From Pseudonocardia sp. TRM90224 (GTDB taxonomy: Bacteria > Actinomycetota > Actinomycetes > Mycobacteriales > Pseudonocardiaceae): 45,600 bases of DNA. The notes below the pieces were generated by a model, which was given only the letters and a program-made list of their open reading frames with translations, ran no database searches and had not been told where the DNA came from. Below, piece by piece: positions 1 through 8,026 of this stretch. Location of the stretch: assembly GCF_021245725.1 (NCBI RefSeq), contig NZ_JAJGSX010000017.1:1-45600 (forward strand). The letters are read 5' to 3'. How positions within the stretch are numbered: position 1 is the stretch's first letter; each line of letters starts with the position of its first letter. A program made the translations under genes and the position numbers.

Positions 1-73
1 GTGCGTTCCGCACGCGAGGGCAGGAAAGCCACTTTCCGGCCCTCACAGGGCAGGAAAGTGGCTTTCCTGCCCT
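1..73. repeat. Family A inverted repeat, copy A1, with companion palindrome
   Basis: Two copies of the core GGAAAGCCACTTTCC and its reverse complement face each other (18-73), separated by a CACAGG-type spacer. Each core is itself nearly palindromic, so either one long hairpin or two short ones can form. Bases 1-16 hold the companion palindrome GTGCG-TTC-CGCAC followed by GCG, cut by the window edge. The element lies about 49 bp past the stop of the methyltransferase-like gene, so it is probably a terminator or 3'-end element. Confidence 0.85.
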
Positions 74-121
74 TCCCGACCCCGGGTTCGCACACCTGCG
101 CTCGGCGTCACGGCTCGGGCG

Positions 122-922
122 TCATGGTTTCCTGGCCACCGCCCCGACCCCGTCCACCGGCTCGGCGTTGTCGGCCTCGATGCCCTCGGGCTGCCATTCC
201 GCGATCGAGACCAGGCCCGGCCCCACCATCTCCAGCCCCTCGAAGAACCCGCCGATCTCCGCCTCGCTGCGCGGGAGGTACGGCACGCCGCCGGTGGAGC
301 GGTAGTCCTCGTTGGCCGCGCTCAGCGACTCGCTGTCGGTGCCGTCCCACAGCACCAGGTAGCTGCCGGAGGGCACGGCCGCCATGAGGTACGAGACGAT
401 CGAGCGCGCTTCCTCGTAGTCGGCGACGTGCCCGAGAACGCCCATGAACATCACGGCGACCGGCTTCGTGATGTTGAGGACGTTCTTGGCGTCGGAGACG
501 ATGAGGTCGGGGTCGTGCAGGTCGGCCTCGACGTACGCGGTGACCCCCTCGGGAGTGGTGTTGACCAGCAGCGCGCGGGCGTGCGCCAGCACCAGTGGGT
601 CGTTGTCGACGTAAACGATGCGCGACTCGGGGGCCGCCCGCTGCGCTACCTCGTGGGTGTTGTCCATCGTCGGCAAGCCGGTGCCGATGTCGAGGAACTG
701 CCGCACCCCGGCGTCGGCCGCCAGGTGGTGCACCGCCCTGATCAGGAACCGCCGCGAGTGCTTCGCGAGCGCCCAGATGCCGGGGTACATCCTGGCGAAA
801 GCGTCGCCCGCGGCGCGGTCGGAGGCGTAGTTGTCCTTGCCGCCCATCCAGTAGTTCCAGGTGCGCGCGGAGTGCGGGATGGTCGTGTCGAGCACTGCCG
901 GTAGCCGGGCGTCTTCGGTCAT
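122..922 (-). CDS. SAM-dependent methyltransferase-like protein (DUF574 / SAV2177 family)
   Basis: This 266-residue protein matches the actinobacterial DUF574 family of predicted S-adenosylmethionine methyltransferases, whose substrates are mostly unknown. Visible marks are the family N-terminus (SARTWNYWMGGKDNY, about residues 18-32), the SAM-binding FLDIGTGLPT near residue 76, the acidic end of strand beta-2 (VYVDNDPLV) and the later VMFMGVLGHV. The ATG is preceded by GAAGGA at a normal distance. It begins 28 bp after the oxygenase gene and could be the last gene of that operon, but DUF574 genes often stand alone, so a shared function is not implied. Confidence 0.85.
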   Translation of the reverse strand: MTEDARLPAVLDTTIPHSARTWNYWMGGKDNYASDRAAGDAFARMYPGIWALAKHSRRFLIRAVHHLAADAGVRQFLDIGTGLPTMDNTHEVAQRAAPESRIVYVDNDPLVLAHARALLVNTTPEGVTAYVEADLHDPDLIVSDAKNVLNITKPVAVMFMGVLGHVADYEEARSIVSYLMAAVPSGSYLVLWDGTDSESLSAANEDYRSTGGVPYLPRSEAEIGGFFEGLEMVGPGLVSIAEWQPEGIEADNAEPVDGVGAVARKP

Positions 923-950
923 GGGGTCCTTCTCGTCCGAGCGCAGGTGC

Positions 951-1949
951 TCAGCCTGCGAGCAACGGGTTGCGGTAGCTGTGTGTGGCGTCGAGCCGCA
1001 TCATCAGGTAGTCGCCGGCGCCCTGGGGCTCGTAACGCGGCTCCTCGCCGGGTTCGAGGCAAGTGGGCAGGCACGTGATCTGCGCGTGGTACGGCGGGTG
1101 GACGAACAGCGGCATCGAGTAGCGGTCGCTGTGCGGCGGGTTGACCACGCGGTGCGGGTTGGAGACCCAGCGGTCGTTGGTCCAGATCGCCATCAGGTCG
1201 CCGAGGTTGACGACCAGCCGATCCGACGGCACCGCGACGTCCATCCACACCCCGTCGCGGCGCATCACCTGCAGCCCGCCGATGCCGTCGTCGGCGAGCA
1301 GCGTGAGGCTGCCGTAGTCGGTGTGCGCTCCGCAGCCCAGCTGGTCGGGGCCCGGCACGACGGTGTCCTGCGGCGGGTAGTGCAGGTGGCGCAGGTGGTA
1401 CATGACCTCGCCGCCCTCCCGGTCGAGGAGGAACTCGTCGTGCATGCCCAGCGCTCGTGCCATGGCCCGCTGCACGCGCTGCGCGGCCTCGATCACCTGC
1501 GCCCGGTAGGCGTCCCACGCGGCGCGGAAGCCGGGGTCGGCCGGGAACTGGTTCGGCCCGAACAGCGGCGTCCCGGCCACCACCTCGGGGTGGTCGGGCC
1601 CGTGCTCGCCGCCGGTGTCGAGCGACTCCTTGAGGTCACCCGCGGTCTTCTTGGCGTCGTCGAGGGTCTCCGACGCGATCGCGACGTAGCCGCGGTGGCA
1701 GGGCGAGCGGTCGATCGCCAGCTCGAGCTTCTCCGCCTCCGGCAGCGCGAAGAAGCGCCGCATCGCCTCCATCATGTCGTCCTTGACGGCGGGTTCGACG
1801 CCGTGTCCGCTGATCAGGAAGAACCCGATCTCTCGGCAGATCCGGTCGAGCTCGGCGGCCACCTCGTCCTGCGCGGCGCTCGGCGCCGCACCGGTGGCGA
1901 ACGGGCTGACATCGACGGTGGGCAGTGATCTCGGCTGCTCGCTCGGCAT
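951..1949 (-). CDS. 2-oxoglutarate/Fe(II)-dependent oxygenase, isopenicillin N synthase-like family
   Basis: A non-haem iron dioxygenase of 332 residues. The N-terminal DIOX_N segment (PTVDVSPF; IGFFLISGHGV at about 41-51) precedes a jelly-roll domain carrying the iron ligands His209 and Asp211 (AHTDYGSLT) and His266 (NPHRVVNPP). Arg276 and Ser278 (RYS) form the usual 2-oxoglutarate clamp, so it should be active. I chose the ATG at 1949 because GGAGGAG lies eight bases upstream; a GTG at 1976 overlapping the amidohydrolase stop (GTGA) is the alternative and adds nine residues. The fold is shared by fungal thymine 7-hydroxylase and plant and antibiotic oxygenases. Its place behind a nucleoside-type transporter and a deaminase-like amidohydrolase suggests it oxidises a nucleobase or related heterocycle; that is inference. 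Confidence 0.88.
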   Translation of the reverse strand: MPSEQPRSLPTVDVSPFATGAAPSAAQDEVAAELDRICREIGFFLISGHGVEPAVKDDMMEAMRRFFALPEAEKLELAIDRSPCHRGYVAIASETLDDAKKTAGDLKESLDTGGEHGPDHPEVVAGTPLFGPNQFPADPGFRAAWDAYRAQVIEAAQRVQRAMARALGMHDEFLLDREGGEVMYHLRHLHYPPQDTVVPGPDQLGCGAHTDYGSLTLLADDGIGGLQVMRRDGVWMDVAVPSDRLVVNLGDLMAIWTNDRWVSNPHRVVNPPHSDRYSMPLFVHPPYHAQITCLPTCLEPGEEPRYEPQGAGDYLMMRLDATHSYRNPLLAG

Positions 1950-1972
1950 TGGTGTCTCCTCCGGTTCCTGCG

Positions 1973-3286
1973 TCACGTCATCCCTGCCCTTCGCCGGACG
2001 GCCGCCGCACGAGCAGCGGCCTCGGCCAGCACCGCTCCCTCATCGATCCGCGTAAGGCGGCGGTCGCGCATCAGCCATTCTCCGTCGCACATGACGGATT
2101 CGACGTTCTCCGACTTCAGCGCCGTGACCAGCGCCGATACCGGGTCGGCTGCGGTCGCGAAGTTGGCGGTGAACGGGTCGAGCAGCACGAGGTCGGCCCG
2201 CTTGCCGAGGGCGAGCGAGCCGACGAGCCCGGCCATGCCCAGCGCCCGCGCGCCGTCGAGCGTCGCCATCCGCAGCACGGCGGCGGCCGGCAGCACCGTC
2301 GGGTCGCGGCGCAGGCCCTTCTGCGCGATCGCGGCGAGCCACATCTCGTCGATCATGCTCATCCGGTTGTTGGACGGCGCGCCGTCGGTGCCGAGCCCGA
2401 CGAGCACACCGGCGTCGAGCATGTCGGCGATCCGCGGGCTGCCGAGGATCTTGTAGTTCGACGCGGCGTTGTGCGAGACCGGGCAGCCGCTGCTGGCGAG
2501 CAGCTCGATCTCGTCGTCGTCGAGCCAGACGGCGTGCACTGCGAGCAGGTCGGGGCCGAGCGCGCCGAGCCGGGCGAGGTGCCGGACGGTCGTCGCACCC
2601 CTGGTCGCGACGGTGTGCGCGTTCTCCTCGGGGATCTCCGCGACGTGCATCTGCACGACGGAGCCGAGCGCGCGGGCCCGCTCCACCGTTGCGGTGATCA
2701 GGTCGTCGGAACAGTTGAAGATCGTCCGCAGCGTGTAGGAGAACCGTAGGCGGCCGTTCCCGTGCCAGCGCGCCGCGAGGTCGTCCTGCGCGGCGAGCAC
2801 CTCGGCCGTCGACTCGCGATCGCCCTTCGGGCGCCCGTCGCCCGAGTCCATCGAGCTGCGGCCGAGCAGCGCCCTGATCCCGGCCGCGGCGATCCCGCGG
2901 GCCATCCCGTCGACGTGCCGGCCACCGGGGTCGGCGATGAGCGTCGTGCCGTTGCGAATCTGCTCGATCGCGCACACCAGCGCCGAGAGCTCGGCGTCGG
3001 CCTCGGTGAGCGCCAGCTCGTAGGGCCAGATCCGCTCGTGCAGCCAGGTCAGCAGGTCGACGTCGTCGCCGAGCCCGCGGCCGAGCTGCTGGCTCGTGTG
3101 GCAGTGCGTGTTGACGAACCCCGGCACGACGATCCGGCCCGTCGCCCCGACGGTCTCGGCGGCGGCCGCGGCGGTCGGCGCCTCGCCGAGGTGGCTGATG
3201 GCGCCGCCGGTGACCTCGACATACCCGGTGAACGGCGGCGCATCGACCGGCACCACGAGCGCCGGTCCGATCCGCACGTCGGTCAC
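1973..3286 (-). CDS. Amidohydrolase-superfamily deaminase (ATZ/TRZ, SAH/8-oxoguanine deaminase-like)
   Basis: A 437-residue metal-dependent hydrolase. Metal ligands are visible as His61-x-His63 (NTHCHTSQQLGRG), His214 with Glu217 (MHVAEIPEE), His251 (AVHAVWL) and Asp301 (GLGTDGAPSNN). The segment DDVDLLTWLHERIWPYE is typical of the ATZ/TRZ branch, which includes S-adenosylhomocysteine, methylthioadenosine and 8-oxoguanine deaminases and s-triazine hydrolases. The GTG start overlaps the permease stop as GTGA, so translation is probably coupled. A start further upstream is possible but would lie inside the permease gene. The context favours deamination of an imported purine or pyrimidine-like compound; the exact substrate cannot be read from the sequence. 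Confidence 0.88.
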   Translation of the reverse strand: MTDVRIGPALVVPVDAPPFTGYVEVTGGAISHLGEAPTAAAAAETVGATGRIVVPGFVNTHCHTSQQLGRGLGDDVDLLTWLHERIWPYELALTEADAELSALVCAIEQIRNGTTLIADPGGRHVDGMARGIAAAGIRALLGRSSMDSGDGRPKGDRESTAEVLAAQDDLAARWHGNGRLRFSYTLRTIFNCSDDLITATVERARALGSVVQMHVAEIPEENAHTVATRGATTVRHLARLGALGPDLLAVHAVWLDDDEIELLASSGCPVSHNAASNYKILGSPRIADMLDAGVLVGLGTDGAPSNNRMSMIDEMWLAAIAQKGLRRDPTVLPAAAVLRMATLDGARALGMAGLVGSLALGKRADLVLLDPFTANFATAADPVSALVTALKSENVESVMCDGEWLMRDRRLTRIDEGAVLAEAAARAAAVRRRAGMT

Positions 3287-4155
3287 GATCTGCCTCTCAC
3301 GAACGGGACGGCCAGCGCCGCCGGGGTCGCCGACCGCTTCGCCCGCACCATCAGCGCGACGAGCGTGACCAGGTACGGGAGCGCGAGGAAGATCTCGTAC
3401 GGGATCGCGGTCGCGGTGCCCTGCAGCCGAAGCTGCAACGCGTCGCAAAGACCGAAGAGCAACGCGCCGGCAACTGCGCGGCCCGGCCGCCACCGCGCGA
3501 ACACCACGAGCGCGAGCGCAACCCAACCGCGGCCGGCGGTGACGTTCTGCACGAAGAGCCCGAGCGGTCCGCAGACCAGCATCGCCCCGGCCAGCCCGGC
3601 CAGCGCGTTGCCCGCGACGGTGGCCGCGCCGCGCACGTTCGTCACCCGGTAGCCGAGCGCGTCGACCGCACCCGGCGCGTCGCCGGCCGCGGAGAGCACC
3701 AGCCCGACGGACGTCCGCGCGAGCAGGAACCAGACGGCGGCCAGCACCACGATGACGATCACGACCAGCTCGAGCATGTCGATGCTCGGGATCCGCGGCG
3801 GCGGCTCACCGATCGTGTAGGACAGCTCGAACAGGTACGTCGTCGCCGAGATCGCGAACAGCGTGAACGCGAGGCCGGTGACGATCTGGTCGGCGCGGGC
3901 CACGACCATGAGCAGCGCGAGCACGACCCCGCACGCCGTGCCGGCGAGCAGACCGGAGCCGAGGCCGAGCCACGGTGTGCCGGTTGCGGTCGTGCCGAGG
4001 TAGCCGGCCAGCGCCCCGAAGAGCATCGTGCCTTCGAGCCCGAGGTTGAGCACCCCCGAGCGCTCGGCGATCACCTCGCCGAGCGCGGCCATCGCGACGG
4101 GCACCGCCAGCCGGATCGCGGCGGCGAGCGTGGCGAGGGTGAACAAGGTGTCCAC
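3283..4155 (-). CDS. ABC transporter permease, BmpA/NupC-type nucleoside family
   Basis: A 290-residue membrane permease of the branched-chain amino acid/sugar permease fold used by BMP-type nucleoside importers. The N-terminus is hydrophobic and carries the family signature GEVIAERSGVLNLGLEGTML at about 27-46; a permease-type loop (AAGDAPGAVDALGYRVTNVRG) follows in the second half, with about eight to nine predicted membrane helices. It starts with GTG one base after the preceding permease stop and ends overlapping the amidohydrolase start. It should pair with the larger upstream permease to form a heterodimeric channel energised by the ATPase. Confidence 0.9.
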   Translation of the reverse strand: MDTLFTLATLAAAIRLAVPVAMAALGEVIAERSGVLNLGLEGTMLFGALAGYLGTTATGTPWLGLGSGLLAGTACGVVLALLMVVARADQIVTGLAFTLFAISATTYLFELSYTIGEPPPRIPSIDMLELVVIVIVVLAAVWFLLARTSVGLVLSAAGDAPGAVDALGYRVTNVRGAATVAGNALAGLAGAMLVCGPLGLFVQNVTAGRGWVALALVVFARWRPGRAVAGALLFGLCDALQLRLQGTATAIPYEIFLALPYLVTLVALMVRAKRSATPAALAVPFVRGRS

Positions 4156-4156
4156 G

Positions 4157-5254
4157 TCAGCGTCCCTTTCGCCGGCTCAGCGCTTCGCCCGCGACGAAGA
4201 ACACCACGATGAGCGCCTGGATCACACCGACCGTCGACGACGGGATGATGAACGCGCGCTCGGCCTCGTCGAACCCGACCGAGAGGCCGGCGAGCAGCAG
4301 CGCGGCGACCAGCACGCCGAGCGGCCGCAGCCGACCCAGCAACGCCACGATGATCGCGGTGAAGCCGTACCCGGTGGCGAACGCCGGGGTCAGGCGGTCG
4401 GTCACGCCGGCCACCTCGACGAACCCCGCGAAGCCCGCCAGCGAGCCGGCGACGATCAGCACGGCCAGCCGGACCGCGGCGGGGCGGGCCTCGTTGACCG
4501 CGAGGACGTCGGGATTCGCGCCGAGCACCTCGACGCGCAGGCCGAACCGGGTGCGGCGCAGCACCACGGCCAGCACCGGCACCGCGATCAACGCGAACAG
4601 GAACCCGAGGTGCAGGCCGGTGCCGGGCAGCGTGGGCAGCCCGGCGGCGCCGACGGCCCGGCTCTGCGGCGTGAACGAGCCGGGATCGCGGATGCCGACC
4701 CGCACGGCCCAGGCGAGCGCGGCGGCGGCAACGTAGTTCAGCAGCAGGCTGGTGATCACCACGCTGGCGCCGAAGCGGTCCTGCAACCAGCCCGTCAGCG
4801 CTGCGAGCGCCGCGCCGGCAAGCACGGCGGCGAGGAGCGCAACGATGACCAATAGCGGACCGGGAAGCCCGCTCAGCGGCCCGACCGTGGCGAGCGCGGT
4901 GCCCGCGAGCGCACCGGTGACGTACTGGCCTTCCGCCCCGATCGTGAACACCCGGGCGCGGTAGGCCACGGTGATGCCGAGCGCCAGCAGGATCAGTGGC
5001 GTCGCGACGACGGCTGTGTCGGCCAGCCCGCGCGTGCGGCCGAGGACGCCGCTGACCACCTCGCCGTACGCGGATAGCGGCGCGACCCCTTCGAGCGCCA
5101 TCAGCACCCCGCCGACCACGAGCGCACCGAGCACGGCCAGCACCGGGACGGCGACCCGCGCTGCCCGCGAACGCCCGTCCCGGCCGCCGAGCAGGCGCCC
5201 GACGAGCCGGTCGGGCCCGCGCACGCCGGCCTCCCGATCCGTCACCGCCACCAC
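4157..5254 (-). CDS. ABC transporter permease, BmpA/NupB-type nucleoside family
   Basis: About 365 residues with the larger-subunit pattern of nucleoside ABC permeases: a cytoplasmic N-terminus, a first helix (VAVPVLAVLGALVVGGVLM), the motif TVAYRARVFTIGAEGQYVTG, a substrate-pore region (NYVAAAALAWAVR) and a late LGANPDVLAVNEARP loop. The start is uncertain. GTG at 5254 (or 5251, 5245) follows a GGGGG stretch; a GTG at 5368 is open but would translate the whole family A repeat into the N-terminus, which I think unlikely. With the later start, a gap of about 100 bp holding repeat A2 separates it from the ATPase gene. Confidence 0.85.
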   Translation of the reverse strand: MVAVTDREAGVRGPDRLVGRLLGGRDGRSRAARVAVPVLAVLGALVVGGVLMALEGVAPLSAYGEVVSGVLGRTRGLADTAVVATPLILLALGITVAYRARVFTIGAEGQYVTGALAGTALATVGPLSGLPGPLLVIVALLAAVLAGAALAALTGWLQDRFGASVVITSLLLNYVAAAALAWAVRVGIRDPGSFTPQSRAVGAAGLPTLPGTGLHLGFLFALIAVPVLAVVLRRTRFGLRVEVLGANPDVLAVNEARPAAVRLAVLIVAGSLAGFAGFVEVAGVTDRLTPAFATGYGFTAIIVALLGRLRPLGVLVAALLLAGLSVGFDEAERAFIIPSSTVGVIQALIVVFFVAGEALSRRKGR

Positions 5255-5276
5255 GCACCCCCATCCGGCGCGGCGG

Positions 5277-5340
5277 GGGTTGCCTGGAAAGCCACTTTGC
5301 AGGCGCCTGGTGCCGGGAAAGTGGCTTTCCAGGCAACCCC
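5277..5340. repeat. Family A inverted repeat, copy A2, inside an operon
   Basis: A long hairpin whose outer arms (GGGGTTGCCTGGAAAGCCAC and complement) match over more than 20 bp, enclosing two family A cores; the left core has a G for C change. It begins 18 bp past the ATPase stop and lies just before the probable permease start. It may attenuate transcription or protect the upstream message within the operon. Confidence 0.85.
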
Positions 5341-5357
5341 GTGAGCGTGCGTGCCCG

Positions 5358-6830
5358 TCACGAGCCACCCCCGCCCGCCATGGCTATGCCGATCGCGGCG
5401 CGGTCGTACGGCGGCTCGAACGGGCCCGCCGCGTGCCCACCCGCGAGCACCACCAGCCGGTCGGCGATGTCGAACAGCTCGTCCAGCTCCGCGCCGAACC
5501 ACACGACGGCAGCCCCGCCGGCGGCCGCGTCGAGGATGCGGCGGGTCACCATCCGCGCGGCCTCCGGGTCGAGGCCCCGGGTCGGGTGGGCGGCGACGAC
5601 CAGCTTCGGGGTGCCGGCGAGCTCCCTCGCGAGCACCAGCTTCTGCGCGTTGCCCCCGGAGAGTCGGCCCGCGGCCAGCTCCGGTCCCGCGCCGCGCACG
5701 TCCCACTCCGCGAGCACCGGCTGGGCGAGTTCCCAGCGCCGGGCGCGGGTCGGGCGCCGCGACGGGCCGCGTCCCAGCTCCAGGTTGTCGGCCAACGAGA
5801 GCGGGCCGGCGAGCGCGTAGCGGTACCGGTCGGACGGCACGTACGCGATGTGCCGAGCGATCCGCTCCCGCGGCGCTCCGACCGGCACCGGCACGCCGTC
5901 GACGGTCACCGTGCCGCGGTCCGGGGCCGTCACACCCGCGAGCAGCTCCTCCAGCTCGGCCTGCCCGTTGCCGTCGACCCCGGCGATGCCGAGCACCTCA
6001 CCCGCGCCGACCTGGAGGTCCAGCGGCCGCAGCCGGCGCAGTGCGGCGCCCTCGACGCGCAACCGCGAGCCCTCGACGTGGCGAGCAGGCCGAGCCGTCC
6101 CGTTGGTCGCGTTGGCGCCGACCATCAGGTTCGCCAAGCTCGCCCGGTCGTGGTCGGCCACCGGCTCACCGGCGCAGACGACGGCGCCGCGGCGCAGCAC
6201 CGTCACGCGGTCGGCTCCGGCGAACACCTCACGCAGCCGGTGGGTGATGATCACGACCGCGCGGTCGTCGGCGGCCAGCCCACGGCACACGTCGAGCAGC
6301 GCGTCGGCCTCGTCGTCGACGAGCACGGCCGTCGGCTCGTCGAGGATCAGCAGCCGGGCGTCGGCGTCGAGGGCGCGCAGGATCTCCAAGCGCTGCTGCT
6401 CCCCGACGGAGAGCTCGGCGACCGGCACGTCCGGCCGCACCGGCAGCCGGAAGCGCTCCACCAGCTCCTCCACCCGCCGCTGCACCTGCCGTGCGGACGG
6501 TCGCAGCGCGCCCTCGGGCCGGGCCAGCGCGAGGTTCTCCCCGGCCGTCAGCGTCGGGACCAGCGTGAAGTGCTGCTGCACCATCGCGACGCCGTGCTCG
6601 CGCAGCGCCCTCGGCGTGAAAGTGGTGATCTCCTCGCCCGCGACGGCGACCGACCCGGCGTCGGGCCGGTCCAGCCCGGCGAGGATCCGCATGAGCGTGG
6701 TCTTGCCCGCGCCGTTCTCGCCGAGCAGCGCATGCACCTCGCCGGGCACGACCTCCAGGTCGACACCGTCGAGTGCCGGGGGACCCTCGCCGAAGCGGCG
6801 CTCGATCCCGGAGAGAACGGCGGCGGTCAC
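5358..6830 (-). CDS. ABC transporter ATP-binding protein, double-domain nucleoside/sugar importer type
   Basis: A 490-residue ATPase with two tandem ABC domains, as in BMP-linked nucleoside importers and RbsA. Domain one has Walker A GENGAGKTT, Q-loop MVQQHF, signature LSVGEQQRLEIL and Walker B LLILDEP. Domain two has the degenerate Walker A GVDGNGQAELEELL, the family motif YVPSDRYRYAL, signature LSGGNAQKLVLARE and a Walker B-like LVVAAHPTRGLD, ending near MAGGGGS. The degenerate second site is normal for the family. I chose GTG at 6830, one base from the lipoprotein stop; an ATG at 6863 would overlap it. No strong ribosome site is visible, so coupling is likely. Confidence 0.9.
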   Translation of the reverse strand: MTAAVLSGIERRFGEGPPALDGVDLEVVPGEVHALLGENGAGKTTLMRILAGLDRPDAGSVAVAGEEITTFTPRALREHGVAMVQQHFTLVPTLTAGENLALARPEGALRPSARQVQRRVEELVERFRLPVRPDVPVAELSVGEQQRLEILRALDADARLLILDEPTAVLVDDEADALLDVCRGLAADDRAVVIITHRLREVFAGADRVTVLRRGAVVCAGEPVADHDRASLANLMVGANATNGTARPARHVEGSRLRVEGAALRRLRPLDLQVGAGEVLGIAGVDGNGQAELEELLAGVTAPDRGTVTVDGVPVPVGAPRERIARHIAYVPSDRYRYALAGPLSLADNLELGRGPSRRPTRARRWELAQPVLAEWDVRGAGPELAAGRLSGGNAQKLVLARELAGTPKLVVAAHPTRGLDPEAARMVTRRILDAAAGGAAVVWFGAELDELFDIADRLVVLAGGHAAGPFEPPYDRAAIGIAMAGGGGS

Positions 6831-6831
6831 G

Positions 6832-7866
6832 TCACTTGTCGTTGAGCGGAACGACGAATGCACCGCTCGTGATCTCGGCGGTCTTCTTGTCGAAGGTCGC
6901 CTTGACCTCGGCCGGCACCTTCGCCTGCCACTCCGGGCTGATCACGACGCTCAGCCCGCCCTTGGCCATCCCGACCTCGAAGTAGCGGGTCGGGTTGACC
7001 TTGCCGGCCGCGACGTCGCCGACCATCTCGCCGAAGATCTTGTCGAGGTTCCAGGTGAACGACGCGAGCACCGCCGGCGAGAGGCCGGACATGTCGCCGG
7101 AGTAGCCCGAGGCGACGGCCTTGCGCTCGGCCGCGGCCTGGATCTGGCCGAACGTCGGGCCCTGGCCGCAGCCGACGAACATCGTGGCGCCCTGGTCGGC
7201 CTGCGCGAGCGCGGCCTCCTTGGCCTTCTGCACGTCCGACCAGTCGCCGACGGCGACGAACGTGCCGGTCGTCGCGGGCCGCACCAGCTTCGCGCCCTCG
7301 AGGTAGGCGTTGTACATCGCACGGCAGACCGGGATGTCGAAGCCGCCGGCGCCGGCGACCGTCCCACCAGGGGTGACCCCCGCGGCGAGGATGCCTTCCA
7401 GGTACGTCGCCTCGTGGAACGGCTGCGAGTAGTCGGCGACGTTCTCCGAGACGTCACCGAAGCCGCCCGGGTAGGCGAAGATCGTGTTCGGGAACTCCTT
7501 CGCGACCTTCTTGATGTTGTCGCCGTAGTTGAAGGAGTGCGCGACGATCGGGTTGTAGCCCTGCTCCGCGAAGCTGCGCAGCGCCCGCTCGGCGTCGGGG
7601 CCGGGGTTGATGTTCTCCTGCGCCGCGAAGTCGGAGATCACGCCGCTGTCCTTGAGCTTCTGCGCCCCGGTGATCGCGGCCTCGCCCCACGAACCGTCCT
7701 TGAACTGCGGGGAGTAGACGATCGCCAGCTTCGGCGCCGTGGAGGCGCCCGGCCCGCTCGGCGCGGCGTCCCGGCGGCCGGCGTCGCCGCAGCCGGCGAG
7801 CACCAGTACCGAGATCCCGACGATCGCGGTGACCAGCGTCCGCAGTCCTCTGGTGGTAGCGAGCAT
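6832..7866 (-). CDS. BMP-family substrate-binding lipoprotein (nucleoside-type)
   Basis: A 344-residue lipoprotein: an n-region MLATTRGLR, a hydrophobic core and the lipobox LVLAGC followed by a Ser/Pro/Ala-rich linker. The mature part has the BMP/PnrA pattern KLAIVYSPQFKDGSWGEAA, NIKKVAKEFPNTIFAYPGG, TYLEGILAAGV, and ends TSGAFVVPLNDK. Members bind nucleosides or purines and feed a double-domain ATPase and two permeases, exactly the genes that follow. I prefer the ATG at 7866 because AAAGGA sits six bases upstream; the ATG at 7872 has no room for one. It is the first gene of the uptake operon and follows repeat B1. Confidence 0.92.
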   Translation of the reverse strand: MLATTRGLRTLVTAIVGISVLVLAGCGDAGRRDAAPSGPGASTAPKLAIVYSPQFKDGSWGEAAITGAQKLKDSGVISDFAAQENINPGPDAERALRSFAEQGYNPIVAHSFNYGDNIKKVAKEFPNTIFAYPGGFGDVSENVADYSQPFHEATYLEGILAAGVTPGGTVAGAGGFDIPVCRAMYNAYLEGAKLVRPATTGTFVAVGDWSDVQKAKEAALAQADQGATMFVGCGQGPTFGQIQAAAERKAVASGYSGDMSGLSPAVLASFTWNLDKIFGEMVGDVAAGKVNPTRYFEVGMAKGGLSVVISPEWQAKVPAEVKATFDKKTAEITSGAFVVPLNDK

Positions 7867-7955
7867 GGGCATTCCTTTGCGGGACGGGAGTGGCCGAGCG
7901 AGGGTGTCATCCTTACGCACCAACGCGGAAGCCGCGCTGTGACCCTCCCAACCCG

Positions 7956-8024
7956 ACTTCCCCACCGTTTTGCCAACCTGCACACCCGAAACGGCGTGCA
8001 AGTAGGCAAAACGGTGGGGAACTT
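7956..8024. repeat. Family B inverted repeat, copy B1 (inner stem type I)
   Basis: Outer arms ACTTCCCCACCGTTTTGCC and complement enclose an inner stem of the CTGCAC/GTGCA(A/G) type and a short loop. It starts three bases after the stop of the phosphotransferase gene and lies upstream of the BMP lipoprotein gene on the same strand. It probably ends the upstream transcript. The U-tract of a classical terminator is missing. Confidence 0.88.
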
Positions 8025-8026
8025 CG

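Noticed and set aside
5254..5368. Earlier GTG start of the larger permease
   Set aside because: It would turn repeat A2 into protein. Possible but less likely than starts at 5245-5254.
7866..8001. N-terminal extension of the BMP lipoprotein reading GVQVGKTVGK
   Set aside because: These residues are the translation of repeat B1; the signal peptide starts at 7866.
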